This document shows positions 27,200 through 36,116 of a DNA stretch of 64,000 nucleotides, in pieces (the stretch's first letter is position 1; every line of letters starts with the position of its first letter). The DNA lies in assembly GCA_965140405.1 (NCBI GenBank), contig OZ223208.1, positions 2,914,001-2,978,000 on the forward strand, in the 5' to 3' direction. The DNA is from G963556115 sp963666605. Lineage in GTDB: Bacteria; Planctomycetota; SZUA-567. The notes below the pieces were generated by a model that saw nothing but the letters and a program-made list of their open reading frames with translations, ran no database searches and was not told where the DNA came from. The position numbers were made by a program, and so were the translations under genes.

Positions 27200-27788
27200 A
27201 GGGTATCCCCAAAAAAAAGCTATTACTTGTTTTATCATAAATAGTATTTGTTAATATCCCCAACGATCCACTTCACTTTAAAACTTATTTCTGAGAATAA
27301 CCCTTACAATTCACATTATGCAATAGTCTGCCAGATTGACTATTAAAAATTTAAGGAGTAGGTAGATATGATTCTTTTACTCCTATATTATAAAATACCT
27401 AATAATTGCTAAGCCGCTTATGCTAAGCTGAAAATATACCTCAATGTAATTGAAGGCCTTTACTCAGTTAAAACACATCCATAATCGACATCCGATATAA
27501 TTACAATCAACAAAATACTAAAATGTTATAACTGTATCATTACTCTATAACAATGCACCTTAAATTTACACGCAAATCATCAAGTACTACCAAATACTGA
27601 TACTTTATTCACAAACAAACACATAAATGTTAATAAAATAATATTTCAATTTGACTAAGCTTGTTTAATACTGTAGATTTAAGATATAGTTATAGATTTG
27701 TGTGAATTATAATTATTTAAGCGTCTGGTTGTTGTTTTATATTTATTTTTTGTTTGTTTTGTTTATATTTTAACATTAAGGAGTTGCT
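27200..27788. other. Intergenic region upstream of the deoxysugar-type operon
   Basis: 589 bp with no supported gene. A 14-codon frame from 27368 follows a good AAGGAG but shows no leader-peptide feature. The operon promoter candidate is listed separately. Confidence 0.45.
27651..27679 (+). promoter_or_regulatory. Candidate sigma-70 promoter of the deoxysugar-type operon
   Basis: TTGACT (27651-27656), 17-bp spacer, TAGATT (27674-27679), about 110 bp upstream of the binding-protein gene. The same TTGACT -35 is seen at the lacI and dctP promoters of this window. Confidence 0.4.
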
Positions 27789-28832
27789 ATGAGAAAAAAT
27801 CTATTTTTGGCAATACTATTCATTCTTTGCGTTAGTAATACTGTGTTATTTGCTGGACCTTTAGATACTTCTAACGTGCGTAAAGATATTACTGCTGATG
27901 CGTCTGGTAAAGAATATACAATTGCAACGGTTGTTAAGGTTGATGGTATCGCTTGGTTTGACAGGATGAGAGACGGTGTGAAGCAATTTGGAGAGGATAC
28001 CGGACATGATACTTGGATGGTTGGCCCAAGCCAAGCAGATGCAGCTGCTCAAGTACAGATCGTTGAAAACCTTATCGCTCAGGGCGTTGATGCAATTTGT
28101 ATCGTACCTTTTTCTGTTGAAGCAGTGGAGCCTGTCTTAAAAAGAGCTCGTGAGCGAGGTATTGTGGTTATTTCTCATGAGTCTTCAAATTTGATAAATG
28201 CGGACTATATTATCGAAGCATTTGACAATTTAGCTTATGGTGCGCAACTAATGTCTGTTCTGGGTAAAGATATGAATGGAGAAGGTGAATATGTTGCTAC
28301 AGTTGGAAGTTTGACTTCTAAATCACAGAATGAATGGATTGATGGCGCTATCGACTACCAGAAAAAGAATTTCCCAAAAATGACATTAGTGACAGAGAGA
28401 TTAGAAACTTATGATGATGCTAATACAGATTACAATAAGCTAAAAGAAGTGTTGACAGCTTACCCAGATCTTAAAGGTATCGTGGGTGGCCCTATGCCTA
28501 CCTCAGCTGGTGCAGGACGCTTGATTGCTGAACGTGGTCTTAATGGCAAAATATCCTTCGCAGGGACCGGCCTAGTCTCTGTTGCAGGTGAATATCTAAA
28601 AAATGGCAACATTCAATATATACAATTCTGGGATCCTGCTGCAGCTGGTTACGCTATGAATGAACTTGCCGTTATGGCTTTGAATAAGAAAAATTCTGAA
28701 ATTAAAGCAGGGTTAAATTTAGGACTTGAAGGCTATACTGACCTTATTACACCAACAGATAGAAAGAACTTGTTGTATGGTGCTGGGTGGGTTGGTGTGA
28801 CAAAAGACAATATGGATGAATACAATTTTTAG
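27789..28832 (+). CDS. Sugar ABC transporter binding protein, RhaS/LsrB-like
   Basis: 347 residues with a signal peptide (1-22, cleavage near L-F-A-G-P) and type I periplasmic-binding fold: F-D-R-M-R-D-G-V near 56, I-C-I-V-P-F-S-V-E-A near 99, G-V-T-K-D-N-M-D-E-Y-N-F at the C-terminus. That tail and overall layout match the rhamnose/autoinducer-2 binding group more than RbsB. TAAGGAG lies just upstream. It begins a plus-strand unit with one ATPase, two permeases, DUF4432, PfkB and DeoC. Ligand is probably a deoxysugar. Confidence 0.8.
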   Translation: MRKNLFLAILFILCVSNTVLFAGPLDTSNVRKDITADASGKEYTIATVVKVDGIAWFDRMRDGVKQFGEDTGHDTWMVGPSQADAAAQVQIVENLIAQGVDAICIVPFSVEAVEPVLKRARERGIVVISHESSNLINADYIIEAFDNLAYGAQLMSVLGKDMNGEGEYVATVGSLTSKSQNEWIDGAIDYQKKNFPKMTLVTERLETYDDANTDYNKLKEVLTAYPDLKGIVGGPMPTSAGAGRLIAERGLNGKISFAGTGLVSVAGEYLKNGNIQYIQFWDPAAAGYAMNELAVMALNKKNSEIKAGLNLGLEGYTDLITPTDRKNLLYGAGWVGVTKDNMDEYNF

Positions 28833-28987
28833 TCCTGCATGTATTGAAAGCACATGGATTGTTACTAGATAGCTAATAATTACTTTATTAAATATAGTTT
28901 GTAAGAGATTTTATTATACCTGTCACCATAAAATAGTAAGTTTGTATTTACTCATTAAGTGATAGGTTATTGCCAGTAGTCTATTGT

Positions 28988-29038
28988 AACCTCTACTCTA
29001 TTACTTGTTAAAGATTATATTAGTAATAGATAGAGGTT
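28988..29038 (+). promoter_or_regulatory. Hairpin between binding-protein and ATPase genes
   Basis: AACCTCT/AGAGGTT plus CTATTACT/AGTAATAG arms with a small internal bulge form a long stem (28988-29005 with 29022-29038). Placed just 3' of the binding-protein gene, it probably tunes expression of downstream genes, as the rbsB-rbsK hairpin may do. Confidence 0.45.
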
Positions 29039-29118
29039 TATTTACGCAATATGATGCTGACTTCGTAAAAAAAGTCTTTTCTATTAGATGCTATAGTTAA
29101 AGTAAATGGAAGGTATAG

Positions 29119-30612
29119 ATGGAAAAATTTTTGGAACTTAAAAATATTAATAAGCACTTCTCGGGTATTAAAGCTCTGGACAACCTTTCACTTTGTATTA
29201 ATAAAGGTGAAATTCATTGTCTAGCAGGTGAAAATGGTTCTGGGAAATCTACATTAATAAAAGTTATTTCGGGTATATATCAACCTGATAGTGGAGATAT
29301 CGAAATTGAAGGAAAGGCTGTTTCTGACTACTCACCTCTATTAGCAATTGATTATGGAATACAGGTAATATATCAGGATTTTTCACTTTTTGATGCCATG
29401 ACTGTGGCAGAAAATATTGCTTTGAATTCCGAACTTAGAGATAAAAAACGCTTTGTAAATTGGGGTAAAATTAAAAGCATTGCCAAACATTCGTTAAAGC
29501 AATTAAACGTTGATATTGATTTAAATGCTAATGTCGGCAGCTTATCAACATCTGGGAAACAGTTGGTAGCAATCGCAAGAGCTCTACTAGATAATGTAAA
29601 ATTACTTATTATGGACGAGCCTACAACAGCTCTAACGACTAAAGAAATTAATGTACTCTTTGAGGTAATAAAGAGTTTGCAAGCAAGAGGTATTGCTGTT
29701 TTATTTGTCAGCCACAAAATGCGTGAAATGCTTGAAATGAGTGAACGGTTGACTGTTATTAGAAATGGTCAGTATATTACTAGTGGTGCAACTGCAGAAT
29801 TTACTGAAGCGTCAATTGCTAATTATATGACAGGTAAAACTGTTACATCTGCAAGATTTACCTATAAACATAAAGATAATGTGGCTCCTGCTATAGAAAT
29901 TAAAAATCTCTCACATATAAATGCTTACGAAAATTTAAATTTAAAAATTATGCCTGGAGAAATTGTAGGACTATCTGGTCTATTGGGTTCTGGAAGAACA
30001 GACCTTGCGCTTACACTATTCGGAATGATGCCTCATTATACTGGTGAAGTATTAATGAATAATAAAAGCATTCGTCTTGCAAATGTTCAAGATGCTATAA
30101 ATCATGGAATCGCTTATGTGCCAGAAAACAGGCTCTCTGAAGGACTATTTCTGACTCAGTCAATTGAAAGTAATATACTCTCTTCAATATATGATAAACT
30201 CGTACGGTTTATAAGCTTTGACCGTATTAAAGGACACCGTTTGAGTGACAATATGATTGAAACTATGCAAATTGCAACTCCAAGTGGTAAAAAAATTGTA
30301 GGAGAATTGTCTGGAGGAAACCAGCAAAGAGTTGTAATCGCCAGATGGTTTTTAACAAATATAAAAGTATTGATTCTAAATGGTCCAACTGTCGGGGTTG
30401 ATGTTGGCTCAAAGGTAGAAATTCATAAAAAAGTTAGAGAATTATCGCAAGAGCATAAAATTGGTGTGCTGATGATAACTGATGATATTCCAGAGTTGAT
30501 TCATAATTGCAATAGAATTGTTCTTATGCATAGAGGAAAATTTGTGGAAGAGGTTGATTCAGTTGAAACTACTGAAGATAAAATCAGTGATATCTTGAAA
30601 GGATTTGCGTGA
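29119..30612 (+). CDS. Sugar ABC transporter ATPase, two fused ATP-binding domains
   Basis: 497 residues. First domain: G-E-N-G-S-G-K-S-T Walker A (near 35), L-S-T-S-G-K-Q-L-V-A signature, M-D-E-P-T-T-A-L Walker B. Second: G-L-L-G-S-G-R-T-D and L-S-G-G-N-Q-Q-R-V-V-I-A-R near 395. In the second Walker B the usual Asp-Glu-Pro is replaced (L-I-L-N-G-P-T-V-G-V-D), so this half should be catalytically weak, which is not unusual in this family. Its stop overlaps the first permease start by 4 bp. Confidence 0.87.
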   Translation: MEKFLELKNINKHFSGIKALDNLSLCINKGEIHCLAGENGSGKSTLIKVISGIYQPDSGDIEIEGKAVSDYSPLLAIDYGIQVIYQDFSLFDAMTVAENIALNSELRDKKRFVNWGKIKSIAKHSLKQLNVDIDLNANVGSLSTSGKQLVAIARALLDNVKLLIMDEPTTALTTKEINVLFEVIKSLQARGIAVLFVSHKMREMLEMSERLTVIRNGQYITSGATAEFTEASIANYMTGKTVTSARFTYKHKDNVAPAIEIKNLSHINAYENLNLKIMPGEIVGLSGLLGSGRTDLALTLFGMMPHYTGEVLMNNKSIRLANVQDAINHGIAYVPENRLSEGLFLTQSIESNILSSIYDKLVRFISFDRIKGHRLSDNMIETMQIATPSGKKIVGELSGGNQQRVVIARWFLTNIKVLILNGPTVGVDVGSKVEIHKKVRELSQEHKIGVLMITDDIPELIHNCNRIVLMHRGKFVEEVDSVETTEDKISDILKGFA

Positions 30613-31595
30613 ATATTTCAAAGTTATTTAAGAAAACAGAGACAATAATTGCTCTTATTCTAATATTGATAATGATAATTATTGGCTCAATAAATCCCGC
30701 TTTTTGGCAACTGGAAAATATATTCAGTCTACTTAAGAGTAATATCATTATTGGTATCATGGCTCTTGGTGTTACTTTGGTTATGATATCAGGAGGAATA
30801 GATGTATCCTTCCCTGCCTTTGCGGTTGCAGGAATGTATTTAACAGTAAAATTAATGGTTTATACGAGTTATCAGGGTATTATAATACCCTTCATACTTG
30901 CTATCTTGATTGGTCTAGCTTGTGGTGCTATGAATGGCTTCTTTGTTTATAAGTATAAGATGATACCATTGATTGTTACACTTGGTACAGCAAGTATGGT
31001 CAAAGGATTTATCCTCGGGGCTGTTGGCACGAGTATGATAAATATCAACAAAATGCCACCTCAGTTAATTTCTTTTGCGAAGAGTAATATTATTAATATA
31101 ACAAAGAGTGACGGAACAACTTACGGACTTACTTCCATGATACTCCTTTATCTTGGACTAGCAATTATTATTCATTGTTTTCTTACGTATACAATGCTTG
31201 GTAGAGGTATCTTCGCATTAGGAAATGATAAAGAGGCAGCAAAAAGAGCTGGGTTTAATATTAAAGTCATCACCTTTACAATTTTCTGCTTAGCTGGAGC
31301 AATTGCTGGATTCGCTGGGTTACTACACTCATCTATGATCTGGCTTGCCAACCCTCGTGATTTTGTAGGGATGGATTTAGAAGTAATCGCTGCTGTTGTT
31401 ATTGGTGGGACTAGTATCTTTGGCGGAAAAGGTAGCGTATTAGGTACTCTATTGGGCGTGTTTATGCTTGTTATAATTAAGAATAGTTTAATTATTATGA
31501 AAGTTGAAACCACATGGCAAAAGGTCGTTATCGGGCTAATTATTATTATTGCAACAGCAATAACTGCCTGGAGAGATAAGAAAACTCAAGACTGA
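30609..31595 (+). CDS. Sugar ABC transporter permease 1
   Basis: 328 residues starting at GTG inside the ATPase stop (GTGA). About nine membrane segments; G-I-M-A-L-G-V-T-L-V-M-I-S-G-G-I-D-V-S near 50-68 and V-I-G-G-T-S-I-F-G-G-K-G-S near 265 place it in the RbsC family. It pairs with the second permease as a heterodimer, as in LsrC/LsrD and RhaP/RhaQ systems. Confidence 0.86.
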   Translation: MNISKLFKKTETIIALILILIMIIIGSINPAFWQLENIFSLLKSNIIIGIMALGVTLVMISGGIDVSFPAFAVAGMYLTVKLMVYTSYQGIIIPFILAILIGLACGAMNGFFVYKYKMIPLIVTLGTASMVKGFILGAVGTSMININKMPPQLISFAKSNIINITKSDGTTYGLTSMILLYLGLAIIIHCFLTYTMLGRGIFALGNDKEAAKRAGFNIKVITFTIFCLAGAIAGFAGLLHSSMIWLANPRDFVGMDLEVIAAVVIGGTSIFGGKGSVLGTLLGVFMLVIIKNSLIIMKVETTWQKVVIGLIIIIATAITAWRDKKTQD

Positions 31596-31690
31596 TAAGC
31601 TGATTGATAAATTATAATCGGAAGTTTTGGTTGCTATCCTGAGTTTTGTCTTTCAATTTAATTATCAGTTATATAGGTAAAGGAGATGCA

Positions 31691-32680
31691 GTGGGAAAAT
31701 TGCTTGGCTCAAAAAAATTTAGTACTAATGATGGTAATATTTTACAGCTTATAATTATTACTTGTATAATATTTATCGTAATGAGTTTATTAAAACCAGA
31801 TAAGTTCTTACGTTTATATAACTTCGAATCAATAACATATATTTTTCCGGAGTTAGCGTTATTTTCAATTGCGATGATGATTGCAATGCTCACCGGCGGT
31901 ATCGACCTGTCAATTATAGGAGTTGCTAATTTATCAAGTATTACTGCAGGGGTATTCTTTCATACAATAGCGAATGATACTGCAACGATAGGAGCATTTA
32001 CCGTTGTAGTGGGAGTAGCACTTGCGCTCATTATTGGTATTTTTGCAGGTTGTATAAATGGTTTGCTTATTACAAAATTTAATATTATTCCGATTCTAGC
32101 GACAATGGGTACGGGGCTACTGTTTACGGGGATAGCACTGGTTCTAACGGGTGGTCCAGCAATTGTAGGCTTCCCTAAAGCATGGGCATTTATCGGTAAT
32201 GGAAAAATCCTTGGACTACCCTTCCCATTTATTGTTTTTATGGTTGTAGTCTTAATTGTTTCATACTGCTTACGTAGAGTTACCTTCGGTGTAAATTTAA
32301 AATTAATTGGTACAAACCCTAAAGCGGCCCGATTTGCTGGTATCAAAACCGCTAAAATGATCTTTATTTCATACGTAACAACTGGACTTTTAGCAAGCAT
32401 TGCTGGAGTAATACTTTCAGGAAGAATAAATGCAGCAAAATCTGATTATGGTGTTTCTTACCTCTTACAGGCTGTCCTTATTGCTGTTTTAGGAGGAACA
32501 AACCCAGCAGGAGGAAAGGGAAATGCTTTAGGAATATCGATAGCAGTTGTGGCACTAATGCTACTTTCAAGTGGTTTTCAGATTTTACGTTTTAGCAATC
32601 ATTTGATTGATTTCATCTGGGGAGTCTTCTTGCTATTAGTAATTGTTATAAATTCAATTCGTTATAAACGCAATAATTAG
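31691..32680 (+). CDS. Sugar ABC transporter permease 2
   Basis: 329 residues if translation begins at GTG 31691, 5 bp after AGGAG; a TTG start at 31646 has no such site. Membrane protein of the RbsC family with M-L-T-G-G-I-D-L-S-I-I-G near 62-73 and V-L-G-G-T-N-P-A-G-G-K-G-N near 270. It diverges from permease 1, supporting a heterodimeric channel. Confidence 0.82.
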   Translation: MGKLLGSKKFSTNDGNILQLIIITCIIFIVMSLLKPDKFLRLYNFESITYIFPELALFSIAMMIAMLTGGIDLSIIGVANLSSITAGVFFHTIANDTATIGAFTVVVGVALALIIGIFAGCINGLLITKFNIIPILATMGTGLLFTGIALVLTGGPAIVGFPKAWAFIGNGKILGLPFPFIVFMVVVLIVSYCLRRVTFGVNLKLIGTNPKAARFAGIKTAKMIFISYVTTGLLASIAGVILSGRINAAKSDYGVSYLLQAVLIAVLGGTNPAGGKGNALGISIAVVALMLLSSGFQILRFSNHLIDFIWGVFLLLVIVINSIRYKRNN

Positions 32681-32736
32681 TTTCTGGGTCTGCTGGATAA
32701 AAGTATATGAATTCATCGGATAATAAAGGAAGTGAT

Positions 32737-33810
32737 ATGAATAATAGTAAATTCGAATTATATAAAGAGTATTTTATAGAAAAAGAGCGGGAGCTCTTAA
32801 GCTTTAAAGATATAACTGTTATTGCGTTTCGATATGCAAGTGGAATTGAAGCTATACGCCTAGAAAATAATCGTGGACATATTGTAATATTACCATTCTA
32901 TGGTCAAATGATTTGGGAAGCGGTTTTTGATGGTGTAGATTTGACAATGGAAAATATGTTCTCAGAGCCTAAATACGCTAACAATATTGCTGGGACTTAT
33001 GGCTGTTTTGCTTTTCACAGTGGAATTTTAAATAACGGTTGCCCCTCCCCCAAGGATACTCATGAACTTCATGGAGAAATGCCTTGTGCCAAAATGGATA
33101 GAGCATATATTGAATTTAATACTGAAAAGGATGGCGAAGTCTGGTTAAAACTTATTTCAGAGTATGAGTATGTTATGGGATTCGGTTCACATTATCTGGC
33201 AACACCTAGTGTGACGATTACTCAAAATTCTGGACTGGTTGATATCGCAATGCAGGTAAAAAATCTTTCCACACAGCCAATGAATTTGATGTATATGTGC
33301 CATGTTAATTTTGCATTCTGTGAGAATGCTACAATTATTCAACCAATACCTTTTACTCCAGAGAATACTGTTGTACGTACTCAGGTTCCTGGTCATGTAA
33401 ATGCAACAAAAGAGTATTTAGACTTTATTGAACAGCTGAGAATAGACCCTTCTGTACATGAAAAACTCGACCAGCCACAAAAATACAATCCAGAGCAAGT
33501 ATTTTATCTTAAAGGCTTGGTCGGTGAGGTAAGTCATCTTCTCAAGAGAAGAGAAGAAGATAGCTTTTGTATCTCATATAACACCCAAAAATTTGATCAT
33601 ACTGCAAGATGGATATTGTATAATAGCGATCAGAAAGTTGCAGCCTTTGCTTTGCCAAGTACTTGTGACCCTGAAGGTTTTCTTACTGAAAAAGAAAAAG
33701 GAAACGTAAAGATCCTAAAAGGCGGTGAGATTACAGATTTTGTGGTTAGATTAGGGTATTTGAATAAGAGTGAAACAGAGACATGTTTAAAAGACCTTGG
33801 GAGAAAATAA
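32737..33810 (+). CDS. DUF4432 aldose-1-epimerase-like protein (DeoX-like)
   Basis: 357 residues from ATG 32737, preceded by AAAGGAAG; the ATG at 32707 lacks a site. The beta-sandwich mutarotase-like pattern is recognised from H-I-V-I-L-P-F-Y-G-Q-M-I-W-E near 48, D-T-H-E-L-H-G-E near 110 with a candidate catalytic His, and M-Y-M-C-H-V-N-F near 188. Members occur in deoxyribose-utilisation loci (such as deoQKPX), where a mutarotase would speed anomer exchange before phosphorylation. Its stop overlaps the kinase start by one base (TAATG). Confidence 0.72.
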   Translation: MNNSKFELYKEYFIEKERELLSFKDITVIAFRYASGIEAIRLENNRGHIVILPFYGQMIWEAVFDGVDLTMENMFSEPKYANNIAGTYGCFAFHSGILNNGCPSPKDTHELHGEMPCAKMDRAYIEFNTEKDGEVWLKLISEYEYVMGFGSHYLATPSVTITQNSGLVDIAMQVKNLSTQPMNLMYMCHVNFAFCENATIIQPIPFTPENTVVRTQVPGHVNATKEYLDFIEQLRIDPSVHEKLDQPQKYNPEQVFYLKGLVGEVSHLLKRREEDSFCISYNTQKFDHTARWILYNSDQKVAAFALPSTCDPEGFLTEKEKGNVKILKGGEITDFVVRLGYLNKSETETCLKDLGRK

Positions 33811-34739
33811 TGCCAAATAAAATAGCTGTTGTAGGAAGTAATATGGTTGATTTAATAACTTATTATTCAGAACGTATGCCGAAACTTGGCGAAACAATCG
33901 AAGCACCAAATTTCGAAATTGGTTGTGGGGGAAAAGGCTCTAATCAAGCTGTTGCTGCAGCAAAATTAGGATCAGATGTAATGATGATAACAAAAGTAGG
34001 CGATGATCTTTTTGGCGATAATACTTTTAAAAATTACAGTAACTATGGGATCAATACTAAGCATGTTGAGATTGTTCCAAATACTTCCAGTGGTGTTGCG
34101 CCAATCTTTGTAGACCCTTCTGGAGAAAACAGTATCATCATAGTTAAAGGTGCTAACGCATGCCTAAAGCCAAGTGATATTGATGCTGCTGCTGAAGACC
34201 TAAAGAAATGTAATCTAATTATTATGCAGTTAGAAGTTCCGTTGGATGTTATCTATCATACAATAGAGTTCGGAGTAAAGAATAATATTGAGACTTTATT
34301 AAATCCTGCCCCAGCCGCAAAAGAATTACAATTAGATCGTATAAATGAAGCAACATTTTTTGTCCCAAATGAAACAGAGCTAGAATCTATCACTAATATG
34401 CCAGTAGGAACTATTGAAGAAATAACCGCAGCGGCAAAGTACTTAAATACTCAAGGTATTCGTGACGTAATTGTTACTATGGGCAGTAAAGGAGCATTGC
34501 TGGTAAATCAGAATGAAGTTACTCTAATTGAACCTTGTAAAGTTGATCCTGTTGATACAACTGGAGCTGGTGATGCTTTTATTGGAAGCTTCTCCCATTA
34601 CTATTTACAGGAAAATAAAGACGTGAAAAAAGCACTAAAAATTGCTGCTCTGTATGCGGCCAATTCAATTCAAAAAAAAGGAACACAAATTTCATATGCA
34701 ACTAAGGAAGAGTTTTCTTTAATCAATAATGCTCATTAA
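33810..34739 (+). CDS. PfkB-family sugar kinase, ribokinase/deoxyribokinase-like
   Basis: 309 residues from ATG 33810 (GGGAGA upstream, stop-start overlap). Substrate motif G-C-G-G-K-G-S-N-Q-A-V near 37-47 and catalytic D-T-T-G-A-G-D-A-F near 248-256 are intact. Upstream of DeoC in a DeoR-regulated unit, it is best read as a 2-deoxyribose kinase giving 2-deoxyribose 5-phosphate for the aldolase. Plain ribokinase is the alternative; the window already has one at 12437-13351. Confidence 0.8.
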   Translation: MPNKIAVVGSNMVDLITYYSERMPKLGETIEAPNFEIGCGGKGSNQAVAAAKLGSDVMMITKVGDDLFGDNTFKNYSNYGINTKHVEIVPNTSSGVAPIFVDPSGENSIIIVKGANACLKPSDIDAAAEDLKKCNLIIMQLEVPLDVIYHTIEFGVKNNIETLLNPAPAAKELQLDRINEATFFVPNETELESITNMPVGTIEEITAAAKYLNTQGIRDVIVTMGSKGALLVNQNEVTLIEPCKVDPVDTTGAGDAFIGSFSHYYLQENKDVKKALKIAALYAANSIQKKGTQISYATKEEFSLINNAH

Positions 34740-35082
34740 TTGTCCTTTAACTTAATATACTGTTCTATTATGATTGAATATCGTTTCTAAAATTGTCATA
34801 TAAGTTATTTTAAAGAGTATTAATTGATGTTGATAAGTAAAGACTACTAATATGTTATTGTTCAACTTGTTTGTTGAAAATCTTCCAGCTATCTATTAAT
34901 TATTATTTTATAATTTAAGACTTATTTGTCATAACCGCTTGCATTATAAAAGATATTTGTTGTTACTATAATAAAACTATCGATCATCAATATTTATTAT
35001 GTCTAGTAATACTTTTTAGTAGACTATGCAATACGATTATACTGTGAATTTAATTAATATTAACATTTGAATGGAGTAGATA
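34740..35082. other. AT-rich spacer before deoC
   Basis: 343 bp with no gene. deoC may have its own promoter here, but no convincing -35/-10 pair stands out. Confidence 0.4.
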
Positions 35083-35757
35083 ATGAAAAAAAGTGAATTA
35101 GCAAGATATATTGATCATACCTTATTGAAGGTTGACGCAACAGAAGAACAGATTAAAACACTTTGTAAAGAAGCAATTGATAATAAATTTTATGCTGTGT
35201 GTGTGAACTCATCCATGGTCAAATTGTGCAAGAAAATGCTTGCAGAAAGTGATGTCAAGATTTGCTCTGTAGTCTGCTTTCCTCTAGGCGCAATGTCTAC
35301 TGCAGCAAAAGGATTTGAAACCAAACAGGCTGTTGCTGATGGGGCAAATGAAATTGATATGGTGATCAATATCGGCATGCTCAAAGATAAAAAATATCAA
35401 GAAGTTGAAGACGATATTCATGAAGTTGTAAAGAATGCCAGCCCAGAGGCATTGGTGAAAGTGATTATTGAAGCAGCTCTATTGACTGATAATGAAATTG
35501 TGACTGTTTGTAAACTCGCTGAAAAGGCAGGTGCAAAATTTGTTAAAACGTCTACAGGAGTTAATGCTTCAGGAGCAACTACTAAGGCTGTGGAGTTGAT
35601 GAGAAAAACAGTATCTGAAAATGTAAAAGTTAAGGCAGCAGGAGGCGTAAGAAGTTTTGATGATGCAGTGGCGATGATCAATGCGGGTGCAGAACGTTTG
35701 GGAACAAGCTCAGGGGTTTCGCTTGTAAATGATGGCACAGTCAGTACTGATTACTAA
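35083..35757 (+). CDS. deoC: Deoxyribose-phosphate aldolase
   Basis: 224 residues, typical DeoC length. E-I-D-M-V-I-N-I-G (near 86-94) carries the catalytic Asp, A-K-F-V-K-T-S-T-G (near 148-156) the Schiff-base Lys and V-K-V-K-A-A-G-G-V-R (near 180-189) the second Lys. It splits 2-deoxyribose 5-phosphate into glyceraldehyde 3-phosphate and acetaldehyde. AATGGAG precedes the ATG. With the kinase and mutarotase-like protein upstream it completes a short deoxyribose route. Confidence 0.93.
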   Translation: MKKSELARYIDHTLLKVDATEEQIKTLCKEAIDNKFYAVCVNSSMVKLCKKMLAESDVKICSVVCFPLGAMSTAAKGFETKQAVADGANEIDMVINIGMLKDKKYQEVEDDIHEVVKNASPEALVKVIIEAALLTDNEIVTVCKLAEKAGAKFVKTSTGVNASGATTKAVELMRKTVSENVKVKAAGGVRSFDDAVAMINAGAERLGTSSGVSLVNDGTVSTDY

Positions 35758-35880
35758 TATCTCGTAAAACTAATATTGAAGTAACATTGAAGTATATTAT
35801 GTTTTTATGTGGTTAATTCAGTATTTGCTATATTTTGCATAATATATAAAACATATAGAAACAAATGAATACATTACTAA

Positions 35881-35912
35881 AAAAGCGCACTGGTTCAAAC
35901 CAGTGCGCTTTT
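35881..35912. terminator. Bidirectional terminator between deoC and the FGGY kinase gene
   Basis: A 14-15-bp perfect stem around GCGCACTGG/CCAGTGCGC with a very short loop, an A run on one side and a T run on the other. It lies between convergent genes and can end both. The ACTGG core recurs in the terminator at 39993-40018. Confidence 0.85.
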
Positions 35913-36116
35913 ACTTTACTAACAAGCACTTACAATAATTCCGGGTTCACCTCTCACAATAAATTCCTTGCAATACTGTCATTTTGACGTTATATGCAAG
36001 AGCTTTTACCCTTGCTTAGGCACAGAATTTATTACTCTACCGTTTTTATATGCAATTTAAATAGCGATTGCTTTCTCTAAACAATTATCTCACTTTGTCT
36101 CACCTCTTATCCTGTG

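Noticed and set aside
27368..27412. 14-codon frame behind AAGGAG, possible leader peptide
   Set aside because: No repeated regulatory codons or adjoining attenuator hairpin, and it lies 380 bp before the next gene.
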